64,000 bases of DNA from JBFLYN01 sp040756655. GTDB lineage: Bacteria; Bacillota; Sulfobacillia; UBA8153. The stretch covers positions 4,670-68,669 of the forward strand of contig JBFLYN010000013.1 of assembly GCA_040756655.1 (NCBI GenBank), read 5' to 3'. Both the position numbers and the translations under genes were made by a program. The notes under the pieces were generated by a model. The model worked only from the letters and a program-made list of their open reading frames with translations, was not told the origin of the DNA and ran no database searches. Below are positions 15,466 through 25,100 of the stretch, piece after piece; positions within the stretch are counted from its first letter, which is position 1, and every line of letters begins with the position of its first letter.

Positions 15466-16014
15466 GTGAAGACCATTACCACGCCCCTGAGCGAAACCGG
15501 TGTGCGCGGGCTTTTCGCCGGCGACCGGGTGCTCATCACTGGCACCATCTACACCGGGCGTGATGCCGCCCACAAGCGAATGGTGGAAGCCATGGACCGG
15601 GGAGATAGGCTGCCCTTTGACTTGGACGGTCAGATCATCTACTATGTGGGCCCTTGCCCGGCCAAGCCAGGCCAGGTCATTGGATCTGCCGGACCCACCA
15701 CCAGCGGGCGCATGGATACTTACGCCCCTCGCCTCATGGCCTCAGGACTGCGCGGCATGATCGGCAAAGGCCTCCGGAAACCGGCGGTGGTGGATGCCAT
15801 GAAGGTCCACGGCTGCGTCTACCTGGTGGCCGTGGGCGGCGCCGGGGCCTTGTTGGCCCAGAGGATCAAAGCAGCCGAAGTGGTGGCCTTCCCGGACCTG
15901 GGGCCAGAAGCCGTTTACCGCCTGCACGTGGAGGATTTCCCGGTTTTCGTGGGCATTGATGCAGCCGGGACTGACATGTATGCCGAAGGGGTTGCCAGGT
16001 ACCGTCGAAGCTAG
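15466..16014 (+). CDS. Fumarate hydratase, class I, beta subunit
   Basis: The 182-residue protein is the C-terminal/beta half of class I fumarase. It has 'GDRVLITGTIYTGRDAAHKRM', 'YYVGPCPAKPGQVIGSAGPTTSGRMD' and 'GMIGKG', all characteristic substrate-binding segments. GTG 15466 follows AAGGGGGG. It forms a heteromer with the alpha subunit. The malic enzyme gene comes next after 45 bp, fitting a malate-centred pathway. Confidence 0.95.
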   Translation: MKTITTPLSETGVRGLFAGDRVLITGTIYTGRDAAHKRMVEAMDRGDRLPFDLDGQIIYYVGPCPAKPGQVIGSAGPTTSGRMDTYAPRLMASGLRGMIGKGLRKPAVVDAMKVHGCVYLVAVGGAGALLAQRIKAAEVVAFPDLGPEAVYRLHVEDFPVFVGIDAAGTDMYAEGVARYRRS

Positions 16015-16059
16015 GTTACGGGCCCCTGGACGCCAAGTATGGGAGGAGGAGCGTGATTC

Positions 16060-17301
16060 ATGAGCATCAGGGAGAGCGCGCTAAAGCTGCACCGGGATCT
16101 CAAGGGCAAATTGGAGTTTGTAACCAAGGTTCCCGTGCGCGACAAAAACGACCTGAGTCTTGCGTACACCCCGGGGGTGGCCGAACCCTGCAAGGAGATC
16201 GCCAAGAACCCGGAACTGGCCTACGAGTACACCATCAAGGGCAACCTGGTGGCCGTGGTGTCCGACGGCACCGCCGTGCTCGGCCTAGGAGACATCGGGC
16301 CCGAGGCGGCCATGCCCGTCATGGAGGGCAAGTCCCTACTGTTCAAGTGCTTTGGCGGTGTGGACTCTTTTCCGTTGTGCGTTGCCACCAAGGACGTGGA
16401 CGAGATCGTCAAGCTGGTCAAGCTCATTGAGCCCACCATCGGCGGCGTGAACCTGGAGGACATCTCGGCTCCCCGTTGCTTTGAGATAGAAAACCGCCTC
16501 AAGGCCGAGACATCTATCCCCATTTTCCACGACGACCAGCACGGTACCGCCGTGGTGACCTTGGCCGCCCTCATCAACGCCGTGAAGGTGGCGGGCAAGG
16601 AACTCAAGGACTGCCGGGTGGTCATGGCCGGTGCAGGCGCTGCCGCCATTGCCACTACCAACCTCCTGCAGCACGTGGGCGTGGGCGATGTGATCCTTTG
16701 TGACCGGGTGGGCCCCATCTACGCCGGTCGCCAGAGCGGCATGAACCCGTTCAAGGAGGAGATCGCCACCCGCACCAACCGGGCCGGAGCCAGGACCTTC
16801 GAGGAAGCCTTTGTGGGCGCCGACATCTTCATCGGCCTGGCCGGCCCCGGCCTGGTGACCGGGGACATGGTGAAGGTTATGAACGCCAAGAGCATCGTGC
16901 TGGCCATGGCCAACCCGGTGCCTGAGATTTATCCGGACGAAGCCCGTGGGGCCGGCGCCTACGTGGTGGGTACCGGCCGTTCGGACTTCCCCAACCAGGT
17001 CAACAACGTGCTCGGCTTCCCGGGCATCCTGCGCGGGGCCCTGGACGTGCGCGCCATGGACATCAACGATCCCATGAAGGTGGCCGCTGCCCAGGCCATC
17101 GCCGACCTGATCTCCGCGGAAGAGCTTTCGCCAGACTACATTATCCCGCGGCCGTTTGACCGGCGCGTGGCCCCGGCCGTAGCCGCGGCCGTGGCCAAGG
17201 CTGCCATGGAAAGCGGCGTGGCCAGGATCCAGGTGGATCCTGCGGCTGTGGCCCAAAAGTGCGTGGAACTTGTGGAAAAGGCCAACGCTGCCCTGGGCTA
17301 A
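16060..17301 (+). CDS. NAD(P)-dependent malic enzyme
   Basis: The 413-residue protein is the short bacterial malic enzyme: 'LAYTPGVAEPCKEI' (catalytic Tyr region), 'FHDDQHGTAVVTLAAL' (metal-binding Asp pair) and a Rossmann 'VMAGAGAAAIATTNLL'. It decarboxylates malate to pyruvate with reduction of NAD(P)+. GGGAGGAGGA is 9 bp before ATG 16060. With fumarase upstream and a fumarate reductase at the operon end, it links pyruvate/malate/fumarate/succinate. Confidence 0.95.
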   Translation: MSIRESALKLHRDLKGKLEFVTKVPVRDKNDLSLAYTPGVAEPCKEIAKNPELAYEYTIKGNLVAVVSDGTAVLGLGDIGPEAAMPVMEGKSLLFKCFGGVDSFPLCVATKDVDEIVKLVKLIEPTIGGVNLEDISAPRCFEIENRLKAETSIPIFHDDQHGTAVVTLAALINAVKVAGKELKDCRVVMAGAGAAAIATTNLLQHVGVGDVILCDRVGPIYAGRQSGMNPFKEEIATRTNRAGARTFEEAFVGADIFIGLAGPGLVTGDMVKVMNAKSIVLAMANPVPEIYPDEARGAGAYVVGTGRSDFPNQVNNVLGFPGILRGALDVRAMDINDPMKVAAAQAIADLISAEELSPDYIIPRPFDRRVAPAVAAAVAKAAMESGVARIQVDPAAVAQKCVELVEKANAALG

Positions 17302-17345
17302 GAGCCGTATTCCCGGGTGGAGCGGGGTGAGCACGTCCGGCCTCA

Positions 17346-17371
17346 CCCCCTCCGCCCTCGGGAGGAGGGGG
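17346..17371 (+). promoter_or_regulatory. Hairpin covering the ribosome site of the first hdrC
   Basis: CCCCCTCC 17346-17353 is the perfect complement of GGAGGGGG 17364-17371, which includes most of the Shine-Dalgarno sequence for TTG 17378. Folding would hide the site, so this may set the relative output of the Hdr part of the operon. Confidence 0.4.
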
Positions 17372-17377
17372 AGAACA

Positions 17378-17779
17378 TTGCAGATTTCCCGGTCAGAAGT
17401 AAGGAGCGATTTCGTCCTGCGGGTCGAGGAGATCAGCGGCGAGAAAATCCTGGGCTGTTACCAGTGTGGTAAATGCTCGGCGGGATGTCCCATGATCCAG
17501 GTCATGGACTGCCCGCCTCACCAGGTGCTGCGGCTAACCCAGCTGGGCAGCCGGGACGAGGTGCTGGCATCAGGTACCATCTGGCTCTGCGCGTCCTGCC
17601 AGACATGTGCTTCGCGGTGCCCGCGGGGTGTGGACCTTTCCCGCATCATGGAAGCCTTGCGCGCAGTGAGGCTCCGGGCAGGCCAGCCCGCACTGGACCT
17701 CGGGTCGGTGCCCAAGGAGGTGCTGGGTGATGTTCCCCAGCAAGCCCTGGTGGCGAGCCTGCGCAAGTACACCAGCTAG
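17378..17779 (+). CDS. hdrC: Heterodisulfide reductase subunit C-like protein (HdrC, first set)
   Basis: The 133-residue protein carries two [4Fe-4S] motifs, 'CYQCGKCSAGCP' (~26) and 'CASCQTCASRCP' (~71), in the HdrC arrangement. It would relay electrons between the HdrA flavin subunit and the HdrB active site. The TTG start is set by GGAGGAGGGG upstream; the open frame reaches back into malic enzyme without another site. HdrB follows after 30 bp. It lacks the C-terminal extension seen in the second HdrC of this operon. Confidence 0.9.
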   Translation: MQISRSEVRSDFVLRVEEISGEKILGCYQCGKCSAGCPMIQVMDCPPHQVLRLTQLGSRDEVLASGTIWLCASCQTCASRCPRGVDLSRIMEALRAVRLRAGQPALDLGSVPKEVLGDVPQQALVASLRKYTS

Positions 17780-17809
17780 CCAAATCTGCCGAAAGGTGCG
17801 GGAAGAGCC

Positions 17810-18691
17810 ATGAAGTACGCGTATTTCCCAGGTTGTACCCTGCATACGCAGGCAGACAATTTCCGTCTCTCCTGTGACGCCAGCTGCCGGGAGTTAGGCT
17901 TGGAACTGGCCGAACTCCAGAGCTGGGAGTGCTGTGGCGCGGTGTTCCCTCTTTCCACCGACAACCGACTGCCGCTGGCCAGTCCCTTTCGCACGTTGGC
18001 CCGGGCGCACGCAACGGGCCAACCCCTGCTGACGTTGTGCTCGGCCTGCTACAACGTGTTGAAGCGGACCAACTACACCGTATCCGGTAACGCCGAAGTA
18101 CGTGAGAAGCTGGAGGCCTTCGTGGAACTGCCCTATGCGGGCCAGGGGCGGGTGGTTCACCTCTTGGAGGCCATACGGGACGACCTGGGATGGGGCGCGC
18201 TCCGCGCCCGGGTCAAGCGACCGCTCTCCGGGCTGCCAGTGGCCGCCTACTATGGGTGCCTCCTCCTGCGCCCGCAGGAAGAGCTGCAGTTTGATGATCC
18301 GGAGAACCCCCGGGTGCTGGAAGAACTCGTGTCTGCACTGGGGGCCAAACCCGTCTTGTACCCCCACCGCGCTGAATGTTGCGGTGCCTATCTGGGAGTG
18401 AGGGACAGCGAGAGTACGCTGGGGGCCGTCAGGACCATCCTGCAGGCGGCCGGGGCCCGGGGCGCCCGGGTGCTGGTGACCTCCTGCCCGCTTTGCTTTT
18501 ACAACCTGGACTCAGCCCAAGCCCGCATCTCCCAAGAGGACCTGGCCTTTAAGCCCCTGCCCGTCCTCTACTTTACCCAGCTGTTGGCCCTAGCGCTGGG
18601 GGCTCCGGCCTCCCAGCTGGTGCTTTCCCGCCACCAAGTCGACCCCTGGCCCGCACTGCAAGAGCTGGGCCTGGGTGAGGTGGTAGCATGA
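17810..18691 (+). CDS. hdrB: Heterodisulfide reductase subunit B-like protein (HdrB, first set)
   Basis: The 293-residue protein has two cysteine-rich CCG domains: 'CCGAVF' (~43) with 'CSACYN' (~78), and 'CCGAYL' (~190) with 'CPLCFYN' (~226). In methanogens these bind noncubane [4Fe-4S] clusters that reduce a disulfide. In bacteria without CoM/CoB the acceptor is unknown and may be protein-bound. ATG 18688 of hdrA overlaps its stop (ATGA). Confidence 0.92.
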   Translation: MKYAYFPGCTLHTQADNFRLSCDASCRELGLELAELQSWECCGAVFPLSTDNRLPLASPFRTLARAHATGQPLLTLCSACYNVLKRTNYTVSGNAEVREKLEAFVELPYAGQGRVVHLLEAIRDDLGWGALRARVKRPLSGLPVAAYYGCLLLRPQEELQFDDPENPRVLEELVSALGAKPVLYPHRAECCGAYLGVRDSESTLGAVRTILQAAGARGARVLVTSCPLCFYNLDSAQARISQEDLAFKPLPVLYFTQLLALALGAPASQLVLSRHQVDPWPALQELGLGEVVA

Positions 18692-20640
18692 CCAGGCGCA
18701 TCGGGGTGTTTGTGTGCTGGTGCGGTTTCAACATCTCCGCCACCGTGGACGTACAGAGGGTCAGCCGTTCCCTCTTGGACTACCCCGGTGTGGCCTGGAC
18801 GGCCGACTACAAGTATTGCTGTTCCGATCCCGGCCAGCGCATGCTGAAGGAAGCCATCGTCAGCGAAGGCCTGGACGGGGTGGTGGTGGCGGCCTGTTCT
18901 CCCAGCATGCACGAAGTCACCTTCCGGGGGGCGGCCGAAGCGGCTGGGCTCAACCCCTACCAGGTGGAAATCGCCAACATCCGCGAGCAGTGTAGCTGGG
19001 TGCACGCCGACCGGGAGGCGGCTACCGCCAAGGCCATCGAACTGGTCAAGACCATGGTGGAGAAAGTTCGGGGTGATGAGTCTTTGCAGCCAATATCTGT
19101 TCCGGTCACCAAACGTTGCCTGGTCATAGGCGGGGGCATAAGCGGCATGCAGGCGGCCCTCGAAGTAGCACAGGCCGGCTACCAAGTGATCCTGGTGGAG
19201 AGAGAGCCCACCATCGGCGGGCGCATGGCCCAGCTGGGCGAGACCTTCCCCACCCTGGACTGCGCTTCTTGTATCCTCACGCCCAAGACCGCCGAGGTGG
19301 GCAGGCACGCGCGGATCCGGCTCATGGCCTTTAGTGAAATACAGAAGGTAAGCGGGTATGTGGGCAATTTTGAAGTGGAGATTAAGAAGAAGCCCACCTA
19401 CGTGGACTGGGATAAATGCACCGGCTGCATGGAGTGTGTGACCCGGTGCCCCAAGAAGCTCCCGGCCGAGTTCGAGCGCGGCACCGGGCAGCGCAAGTCC
19501 ATCTACGTGACCTTTCCCCAGGCGGTTCCCTACCGCCCGCGCATCGATAGGGAAAGCTGCATCTATTTTGCCTCCGGCAGGTGCAGGATCTGCGTGCGTT
19601 ACTGCCAGGTGGAAGCCATAGATTTCGAGCAACAAGAAACCGTGGTCACTGAGAAGGTGGGCGCCATCATCGTGGCCACCGGCTACGACCTCATGCCCAA
19701 GGACCGGTTCGGGGAGTATGGCTACGGGAAGATCCCCGATGTCATCGACGGGCTGGAGTTCGAGCGGCTCAACTCGTCTTCCGGACCCACCAGCGGCGAA
19801 CTCCGCCGGCCATCGGACGGCAAGATCCCCGAGGAAGTGGTGTTCATCCAGTGCGTGGGCTCCCGGGACCAGGAAAAGGGCATGCCCTACTGCTCCAAGA
19901 TCTGCTGCATGTACACGGCCAAGCACGCCCGGCTGTTCAAACACAAAGTTCCCCAAGGTCAGGCCTACATCTTCTACATGGACGTGCGTGCCGCGGGCAA
20001 GGGGTACGAGGAGTTCATCCAAAAGGGAGTGGACGAAGAGAAGCTCCTGTACCTGCGCGGGCGCGTGGCCCGGGTGTTCCAGGACGGGGACAAGGTCATG
20101 GTCTGGGGCGAGGACACCTTGAGTGGCAAAAAGATCGAGATCGCGGCGGACCTGGTGGTGCTGGCCACAGCCATGGTGCCCCGGGAGGACGCCCGGGCCC
20201 TGGCGCAACTTCTGAAAATCGGCACCGATGCCTACGGGTTTTTCAACGAAGCCCACCCCAAGCTCAGGCCCGTGGAGACGCTCACATCCGGCATCTTCCT
20301 TACCGGCGCTGCCCAGGCCCCCAAGGACATCCCGGACAGTGTAAGCCAGGCGGGTTCTGCCGCCTCTAAGGTCCTGGGGCTGTTTGCCGGGGATGCTTTG
20401 ACCCACGCTCCTACCGTGGTGGAAGTGGACGCCGAGCTATGCTCCGGGTGCGGCATATGCGTGGATACCTGCCCCTACGGCGCCCGGGAACTGGACCAGT
20501 ATGAGCGGGTCGCCCGGGTGCGCGAGGTCCTGTGCCAGGGCTGCGGTGCCTGCGCCGCCGCCTGCCCCAACGGGGCCACCCGCCACCGGAACCTCGACGC
20601 CGGACAGGTGCTGGCCATGATCGACGCCGTACTCGACTGA
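18688..20640 (+). CDS. hdrA: Heterodisulfide reductase subunit A-like flavoprotein (HdrA, first set)
   Basis: The 650-residue protein is complete HdrA. It has an N-terminal domain with 'CWCGFNISATVDV', an FAD site 'VIGGGISGMQAALE' (~148), an inserted ferredoxin-like cluster motif 'CTGCMECVTRCP' (~245) with a further Cys-rich loop 'CRICVRYC', and a C-terminal pair of [4Fe-4S] motifs, 'CSGCGICVDTCP' (~587) and 'CQGCGACAAACP'. HdrA carries the bifurcating FAD in methanogen and acetogen complexes. It overlaps hdrB by 4 bp and is followed by a second hdrC. Confidence 0.95.
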   Translation: MTRRIGVFVCWCGFNISATVDVQRVSRSLLDYPGVAWTADYKYCCSDPGQRMLKEAIVSEGLDGVVVAACSPSMHEVTFRGAAEAAGLNPYQVEIANIREQCSWVHADREAATAKAIELVKTMVEKVRGDESLQPISVPVTKRCLVIGGGISGMQAALEVAQAGYQVILVEREPTIGGRMAQLGETFPTLDCASCILTPKTAEVGRHARIRLMAFSEIQKVSGYVGNFEVEIKKKPTYVDWDKCTGCMECVTRCPKKLPAEFERGTGQRKSIYVTFPQAVPYRPRIDRESCIYFASGRCRICVRYCQVEAIDFEQQETVVTEKVGAIIVATGYDLMPKDRFGEYGYGKIPDVIDGLEFERLNSSSGPTSGELRRPSDGKIPEEVVFIQCVGSRDQEKGMPYCSKICCMYTAKHARLFKHKVPQGQAYIFYMDVRAAGKGYEEFIQKGVDEEKLLYLRGRVARVFQDGDKVMVWGEDTLSGKKIEIAADLVVLATAMVPREDARALAQLLKIGTDAYGFFNEAHPKLRPVETLTSGIFLTGAAQAPKDIPDSVSQAGSAASKVLGLFAGDALTHAPTVVEVDAELCSGCGICVDTCPYGARELDQYERVARVREVLCQGCGACAAACPNGATRHRNLDAGQVLAMIDAVLD

Positions 20641-20662
20641 CCCGCAAGGGAGGTCCTGTGAC

Positions 20663-21232
20663 TTGTACCTTTTGACAAATAAGGGCCAGTCCCGGGTGGA
20701 GGCAGGGTTTCTCGCCCTGGTGCGCGAGAAATCCGGGCAGCCCATCGAGCGGTGCTACCAGTGCAAAAAATGCACTGCCGGCTGCCCCGTGGCCGCCCAC
20801 GTGGACTGGCAACCCAACCAGGTGGTAAGGCTCATTCAGTTCGGCCAGCGCGAGCGCGTCTTACGCTCCACCGCTGCCTGGCGGTGTCTCTCCTGCGAGA
20901 CGTGCGGCGAAAGGTGCCCCAACGGTATTCACCTGAGCGAGGTCATGGATGTGCTCAGGGAGCTGAGCCTGGAATCGGGAAGACCCGGGGACCGCCTGCT
21001 TTCCCAGTTCCACCAGTCCTTTATAAACACCCTGAAGTTAACCGGCCGCCAGCACGAGTTTGGCATGCTCTTTGCCTACAAGATGAAAACCCTGCAGCTT
21101 TTCAGCGACCTTGATATTGGTGCCCGCATGTTTGCCAAGGGTAAGTTGAAGTTCATGCCCGAGCGCATCCGCGGGATGGCTGGCATCAACCGGATCTTCG
21201 CCCGCGCCCGCCGCCGGGAGGTGAAACCGTGA
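20663..21232 (+). CDS. hdrC: Heterodisulfide reductase subunit C-like protein (HdrC, second set)
   Basis: The 189-residue protein has two cluster motifs, 'CYQCKKCTAGCP' (~31) and 'CLSCETCGERCP' (~75), plus a C-terminal extension with 'MKTLQLFSDLDIGARMFAKGKL' that is typical of longer HdrC proteins. TTG 20663 sits 9 bp after AAGGGAGG. Its stop overlaps the GTG start of the second hdrB. Being different in length from the first HdrC, it is unlikely to be a recent duplicate. Confidence 0.93.
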   Translation: MYLLTNKGQSRVEAGFLALVREKSGQPIERCYQCKKCTAGCPVAAHVDWQPNQVVRLIQFGQRERVLRSTAAWRCLSCETCGERCPNGIHLSEVMDVLRELSLESGRPGDRLLSQFHQSFINTLKLTGRQHEFGMLFAYKMKTLQLFSDLDIGARMFAKGKLKFMPERIRGMAGINRIFARARRREVKP

Positions 21233-22077
21233 AGTACTCCTATTACCCCGGGTGCTCTCTGGGCGCTACCGCCCGGGAGTACGACCTGTCCACCCACGCC
21301 GTTTGCTCTCACCTGGGCGTGGAGCTGGCAGAGCTGGAAGACTGGAGCTGCTGCGGGGCATCGTCCGCCCACAGCACCAACCACGTGCTGGCCGGAGCGT
21401 TGCCCGCCCGCAACATCGCCCTGGCTCAAGAGGCCGGTCATGACCTGGTGGTCCCGTGCGCGGCCTGCTACAACCGGCTCAAGCGCACCGATAGCCTGCT
21501 GGCCGAGGACCCGAGGCAGCGCCGGGAACTGGAGGAGCTTTGCCAGTTTACCTACACCGGCACCGTGGCCGTGCGGTCGCTCTTGGAGCTCATGGACGCC
21601 GTCGGGCTGTCCCGCATCCAAGAGGCCGTGGTGAGGCCCTTGAGCGGGCTCAAGCTCGCCCCCTACTACGGGTGTCTTCTGGTGCGCCCGGCCAGTGTGC
21701 GACGGGGAGACAACCCGGATCATCCCCGCGCGCTGGACCAGATCATGGAGGCCGCCGGGGCCACGGTCTGCCACTGGTCGTACAAGACCGACTGCTGTGG
21801 GGGTGCCCTGTCCATTGCCCGGGCGGGGATCGTGAAAGAGCTGGTGGACAAGATCCTGGACATGGCGGTGGACGCCGGTGCCAGTGCCCTGGTGACCGCC
21901 TGCCCCTTGTGCGTTGCCAACCTTGAGATGAGACGCAGCAGGCGGCACACCTTGCCAGTGCTGTATTTTACCGAGCTCCTAGCCGTGGCCATGGGCCTGG
22001 AGGGCACGCGCGCCTGGTTCAGGAAGCATCTGGTCGATCCTTACCCGCTGCTCAGGTCCCTGGGATTGGTGGGCTGA
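21229..22077 (+). CDS. hdrB: Heterodisulfide reductase subunit B-like protein (HdrB, second set)
   Basis: The 282-residue protein has both CCG domains: 'SCCGASS' (~41) with 'CAACYNRLKR' (~78), and 'DCCGGALS' (~188) with 'CPLCVANLE' (~225). The start GTG overlaps the hdrC stop (GTGA). It resembles the first HdrB in overall plan but differs throughout, consistent with a distinct active-site partner. Together with the adjacent HdrC and the giant HdrA fusion it would make a second Hdr unit. Confidence 0.93.
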   Translation: MKYSYYPGCSLGATAREYDLSTHAVCSHLGVELAELEDWSCCGASSAHSTNHVLAGALPARNIALAQEAGHDLVVPCAACYNRLKRTDSLLAEDPRQRRELEELCQFTYTGTVAVRSLLELMDAVGLSRIQEAVVRPLSGLKLAPYYGCLLVRPASVRRGDNPDHPRALDQIMEAAGATVCHWSYKTDCCGGALSIARAGIVKELVDKILDMAVDAGASALVTACPLCVANLEMRRSRRHTLPVLYFTELLAVAMGLEGTRAWFRKHLVDPYPLLRSLGLVG

Positions 22078-22105
22078 ACGCGGGTCACTGGGAGGTTTTT
22101 GTTCG

Positions 22106-25100
22106 ATGGCGGTTTTCCAGGAACAAGTAAAGCCAACCGGGGCCGTGATGGTGGTGGGTGGTGGCATCAGCGGGATGCAGTCCGCGCTGGACCTGGCCGA
22201 GGCCGGGTTCCGCGTGTACTTGGTGGACCGGGCCCCGGCCATCGGCGGCACCATGGCACGCCTGGACAAGACGTTTCCCACCAACGACTGTGCCATGTGC
22301 ATCATGTCCCCCAAGCTGGTGGACTGCGGTCGTCACCTGGATATCGAGATCATCACCGGGGCCACCGTCAAGGAAGTGGCGGGGGAGCCAGGCGCTTTAA
22401 AGGTAAGACTGGAGCAGAGGCCCCGTTACGTAGAGCTGGAAAAGTGCACCGCCTGCGGAGACTGCACCCGGGTCTGCCCGGTGGACGTCCCCAACGAGTT
22501 CGATGCCGGGCTGGGGAGCCGCAAGGCCATCTACAAGCTGTACTCCCAGGCCACACCCAATGCCTTTGCCATAGAGAAAAACGGTGTGTCCCCGTGCCGG
22601 GCCGCCTGCCCGGCCGGCGTCAACGCTCACGGCTACGTGGCGTTGGCCCGGGCGGGCAAGTGGAACGAAGCGTGGGAACTCATCCGCCGGGCCCTACCCT
22701 TCCCGTCTGTATGCGGCCGGGTCTGCAACCACCCGTGTGAGGAGGAATGCTACCGGGCCCAAATCGATGCCCCTGTGGCCATCCGCACCCTCAAGCGGTA
22801 CATCACCCACCGGGCCATGGACGGAGCGGCCCGGGAGCCCCGCCAGCCCTCCGGGCGACCCGTGGCCATTGTGGGCGCCGGCCCGGCCGGGCTCACCTGT
22901 GCCGCCCAGCTGGCCCGGCGGGGCTACGCCCCCACTGTGTTCGAGGCCCTGCCCGTGCCCGGCGGCATGATGAGGGTGGGCATTCCCGAGTACCGGCTGC
23001 CCAAGGACTTGGTGGCCCGGGAGGTAGCCCTGGTAGAGCAGGAGGGCGTCAAGATCACCACCTCCCGGGCTCTGGGCCGGGATTTCAGCATTGATGACCT
23101 GTTCGTGCAGGGGTTTGCCGCCGTGTTCCTGGCGCTGGGGGCTCACCAGAGCCAGCAGCTGGGCATCCCGGGCGAGGACTTGCCGGGGGTCCTACCAGCC
23201 ATCCCGTTTCTCCGCGAGGTGGCGCTGGGCAGTCGTCCCGTCCTGGGCGGCCGGGTGGCGGTCATCGGCGGCGGCAACACGGCCATGGACGCGGCCCGTA
23301 CCGCCCGCCGCCTGGGTGCAGCCCATGTGACCATCGTGTACCGGCGTACGGAAGGCGAGATAACCGCGCTGCCTGAAGAGATTGCCGAGGCGCGCGAGGA
23401 GGGCATCGAGTTCCTGATGCTCGCCAGCCCGCTGGCCTTTTCCGGCACCGGCCGGCTGGAGAGCATCTCTTGTATAAGGAACCGGCTGGGTGAGCCCGAC
23501 GCTTCCGGGCGCCGCCGCCCCCTACCCGTGCCGGGATCCGAATTCACGTTGAAAGTGGACACTGCCATCGTGGCTGTGGGCCAGAGGACCGACCCGGAGG
23601 TACTGGCAAGACTGGGGCTGGAGCTGACCCGCTGGGGGACCATCGCCGCGGACCGCACCACCATGGCCACCTCCCGGCCCGGAGTGTTCGCCGGCGGGGA
23701 CGTGGTGACCGGGCCCTCCATGCTGGTGGATGCCGTAGGTGATGGCAACGCTGCTGCCCTGGCCATAGATGCGTACTTGCGGGGTGATGGCTCGGCCAGC
23801 CTGGCAGTGCGCCCAGCCCGGGAGCGGGTGGTCGAGTCCAGGGCCAACCCCGGGTTGACACCCAGGGCCCGCCGGGTTACGCCGCGGCTTTTGGACGTGG
23901 AGCGCCGGGTGAGCTCCTTCGAGGAGGTTGCGCTGAGCCTCACCGAGGAAGAGGCCATGGCCGAGGCCGCCCGGTGCCTCAACTGTGCCGTGTGCTGCGA
24001 GTGCCAGCAGTGCGTGGCGGTGTGCGGCCCCAAGGCCATCGACCACGGGGATGCAGTCCGGATCAGGGAGCTAGATGTGGGCGCCGTCATCCTCAGCCCC
24101 GGCTTTGACCTTTTTGATGCCCGGGCCCGCACCGAGTACGGGTACGGCATCTACCCTAATGTCGTAAGCAGCATGGAGTTTGAGCGCATGCTGTCGGCTT
24201 CGGGTCCGTTCCAAGGACACGTGACCCGGCCCTCCGACGGCCAGGAGCCCCGCCGGGTCGCGTTCATCCAGTGCGTGGGTTCGCGGGATACCGAGTGCGG
24301 GCAGGAGTACTGTTCGGCAGTGTGCTGCATGTATGCCACCAAGGAGGCCATCATCGCCCAAGAGCACATCCCCGGGCTCGCGGCCACAGTGTTCTACATG
24401 GACGTAAGGGCCTTTGGCAAGGAGTTCGAGTATTATTACAGCCGGGCCCAGGCAGACCACGGCATCAGGTACGAGAAGTGCGTGGTATCCACGGTCAAGG
24501 AACTCCAGGTCAACAAGAACCTCGTCCTGAGGTTTCGCCGGGCCGACGGCACCATGGGAGAAGAGGAATTCGACTTGGTGGTGCTGAGCCTGGGCCTGAG
24601 GCCGCCCGCTTCCGCCCGGGAGCTTGCCGCCGCTGCCGGAGTGCAACTGGACGAGTATGGGTTTTGCGTATCGCCCGCGCTCTCGCCGGGGGCCACCAGC
24701 CGACCGGGGGTATTCGTAGCCGGGGCCTTCCGGGAACCCAAGGACATACCGGAGACGGTTATCGATGCTTCCTGCGCGGCGGCCCGGGCGGCAGAACTCC
24801 TCTCCCCGGCCCGGGGGACGCTGACCCGCAAGAAGGAGTACCCACCTGAGAAAGACGTGACGGGCCGGCCGCCACGCGTGGGCGTATTCGTCTGTCATTG
24901 CGGCATCAACATCGGCAGCGTCATCGACGTGCCGTCGGTGGTGAACTTCGCTTCCCGGCTCCCCGGCGTGGTCTGGGCGGAGGAGTTCCTGTTTACGTGT
25001 TCCCAGGATAGCATAGAACGCATGGTCCAGCGCATCGAGGAGCACGCCCTTAACCGGGTGGTGGTGGCATCCTGCACCCCCCGCACCCACGAGGCGCTGT

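Noticed and set aside
18568..20406. A 612-codon open frame on the minus strand, antisense to the first hdrA, and similar long antisense frames over the aldehyde oxidoreductase, malic enzyme and other genes
   Set aside because: In GC-rich DNA the complement of a real gene is often open. These frames have no ribosome sites, odd His/Pro/Gly-rich composition and no family motifs.
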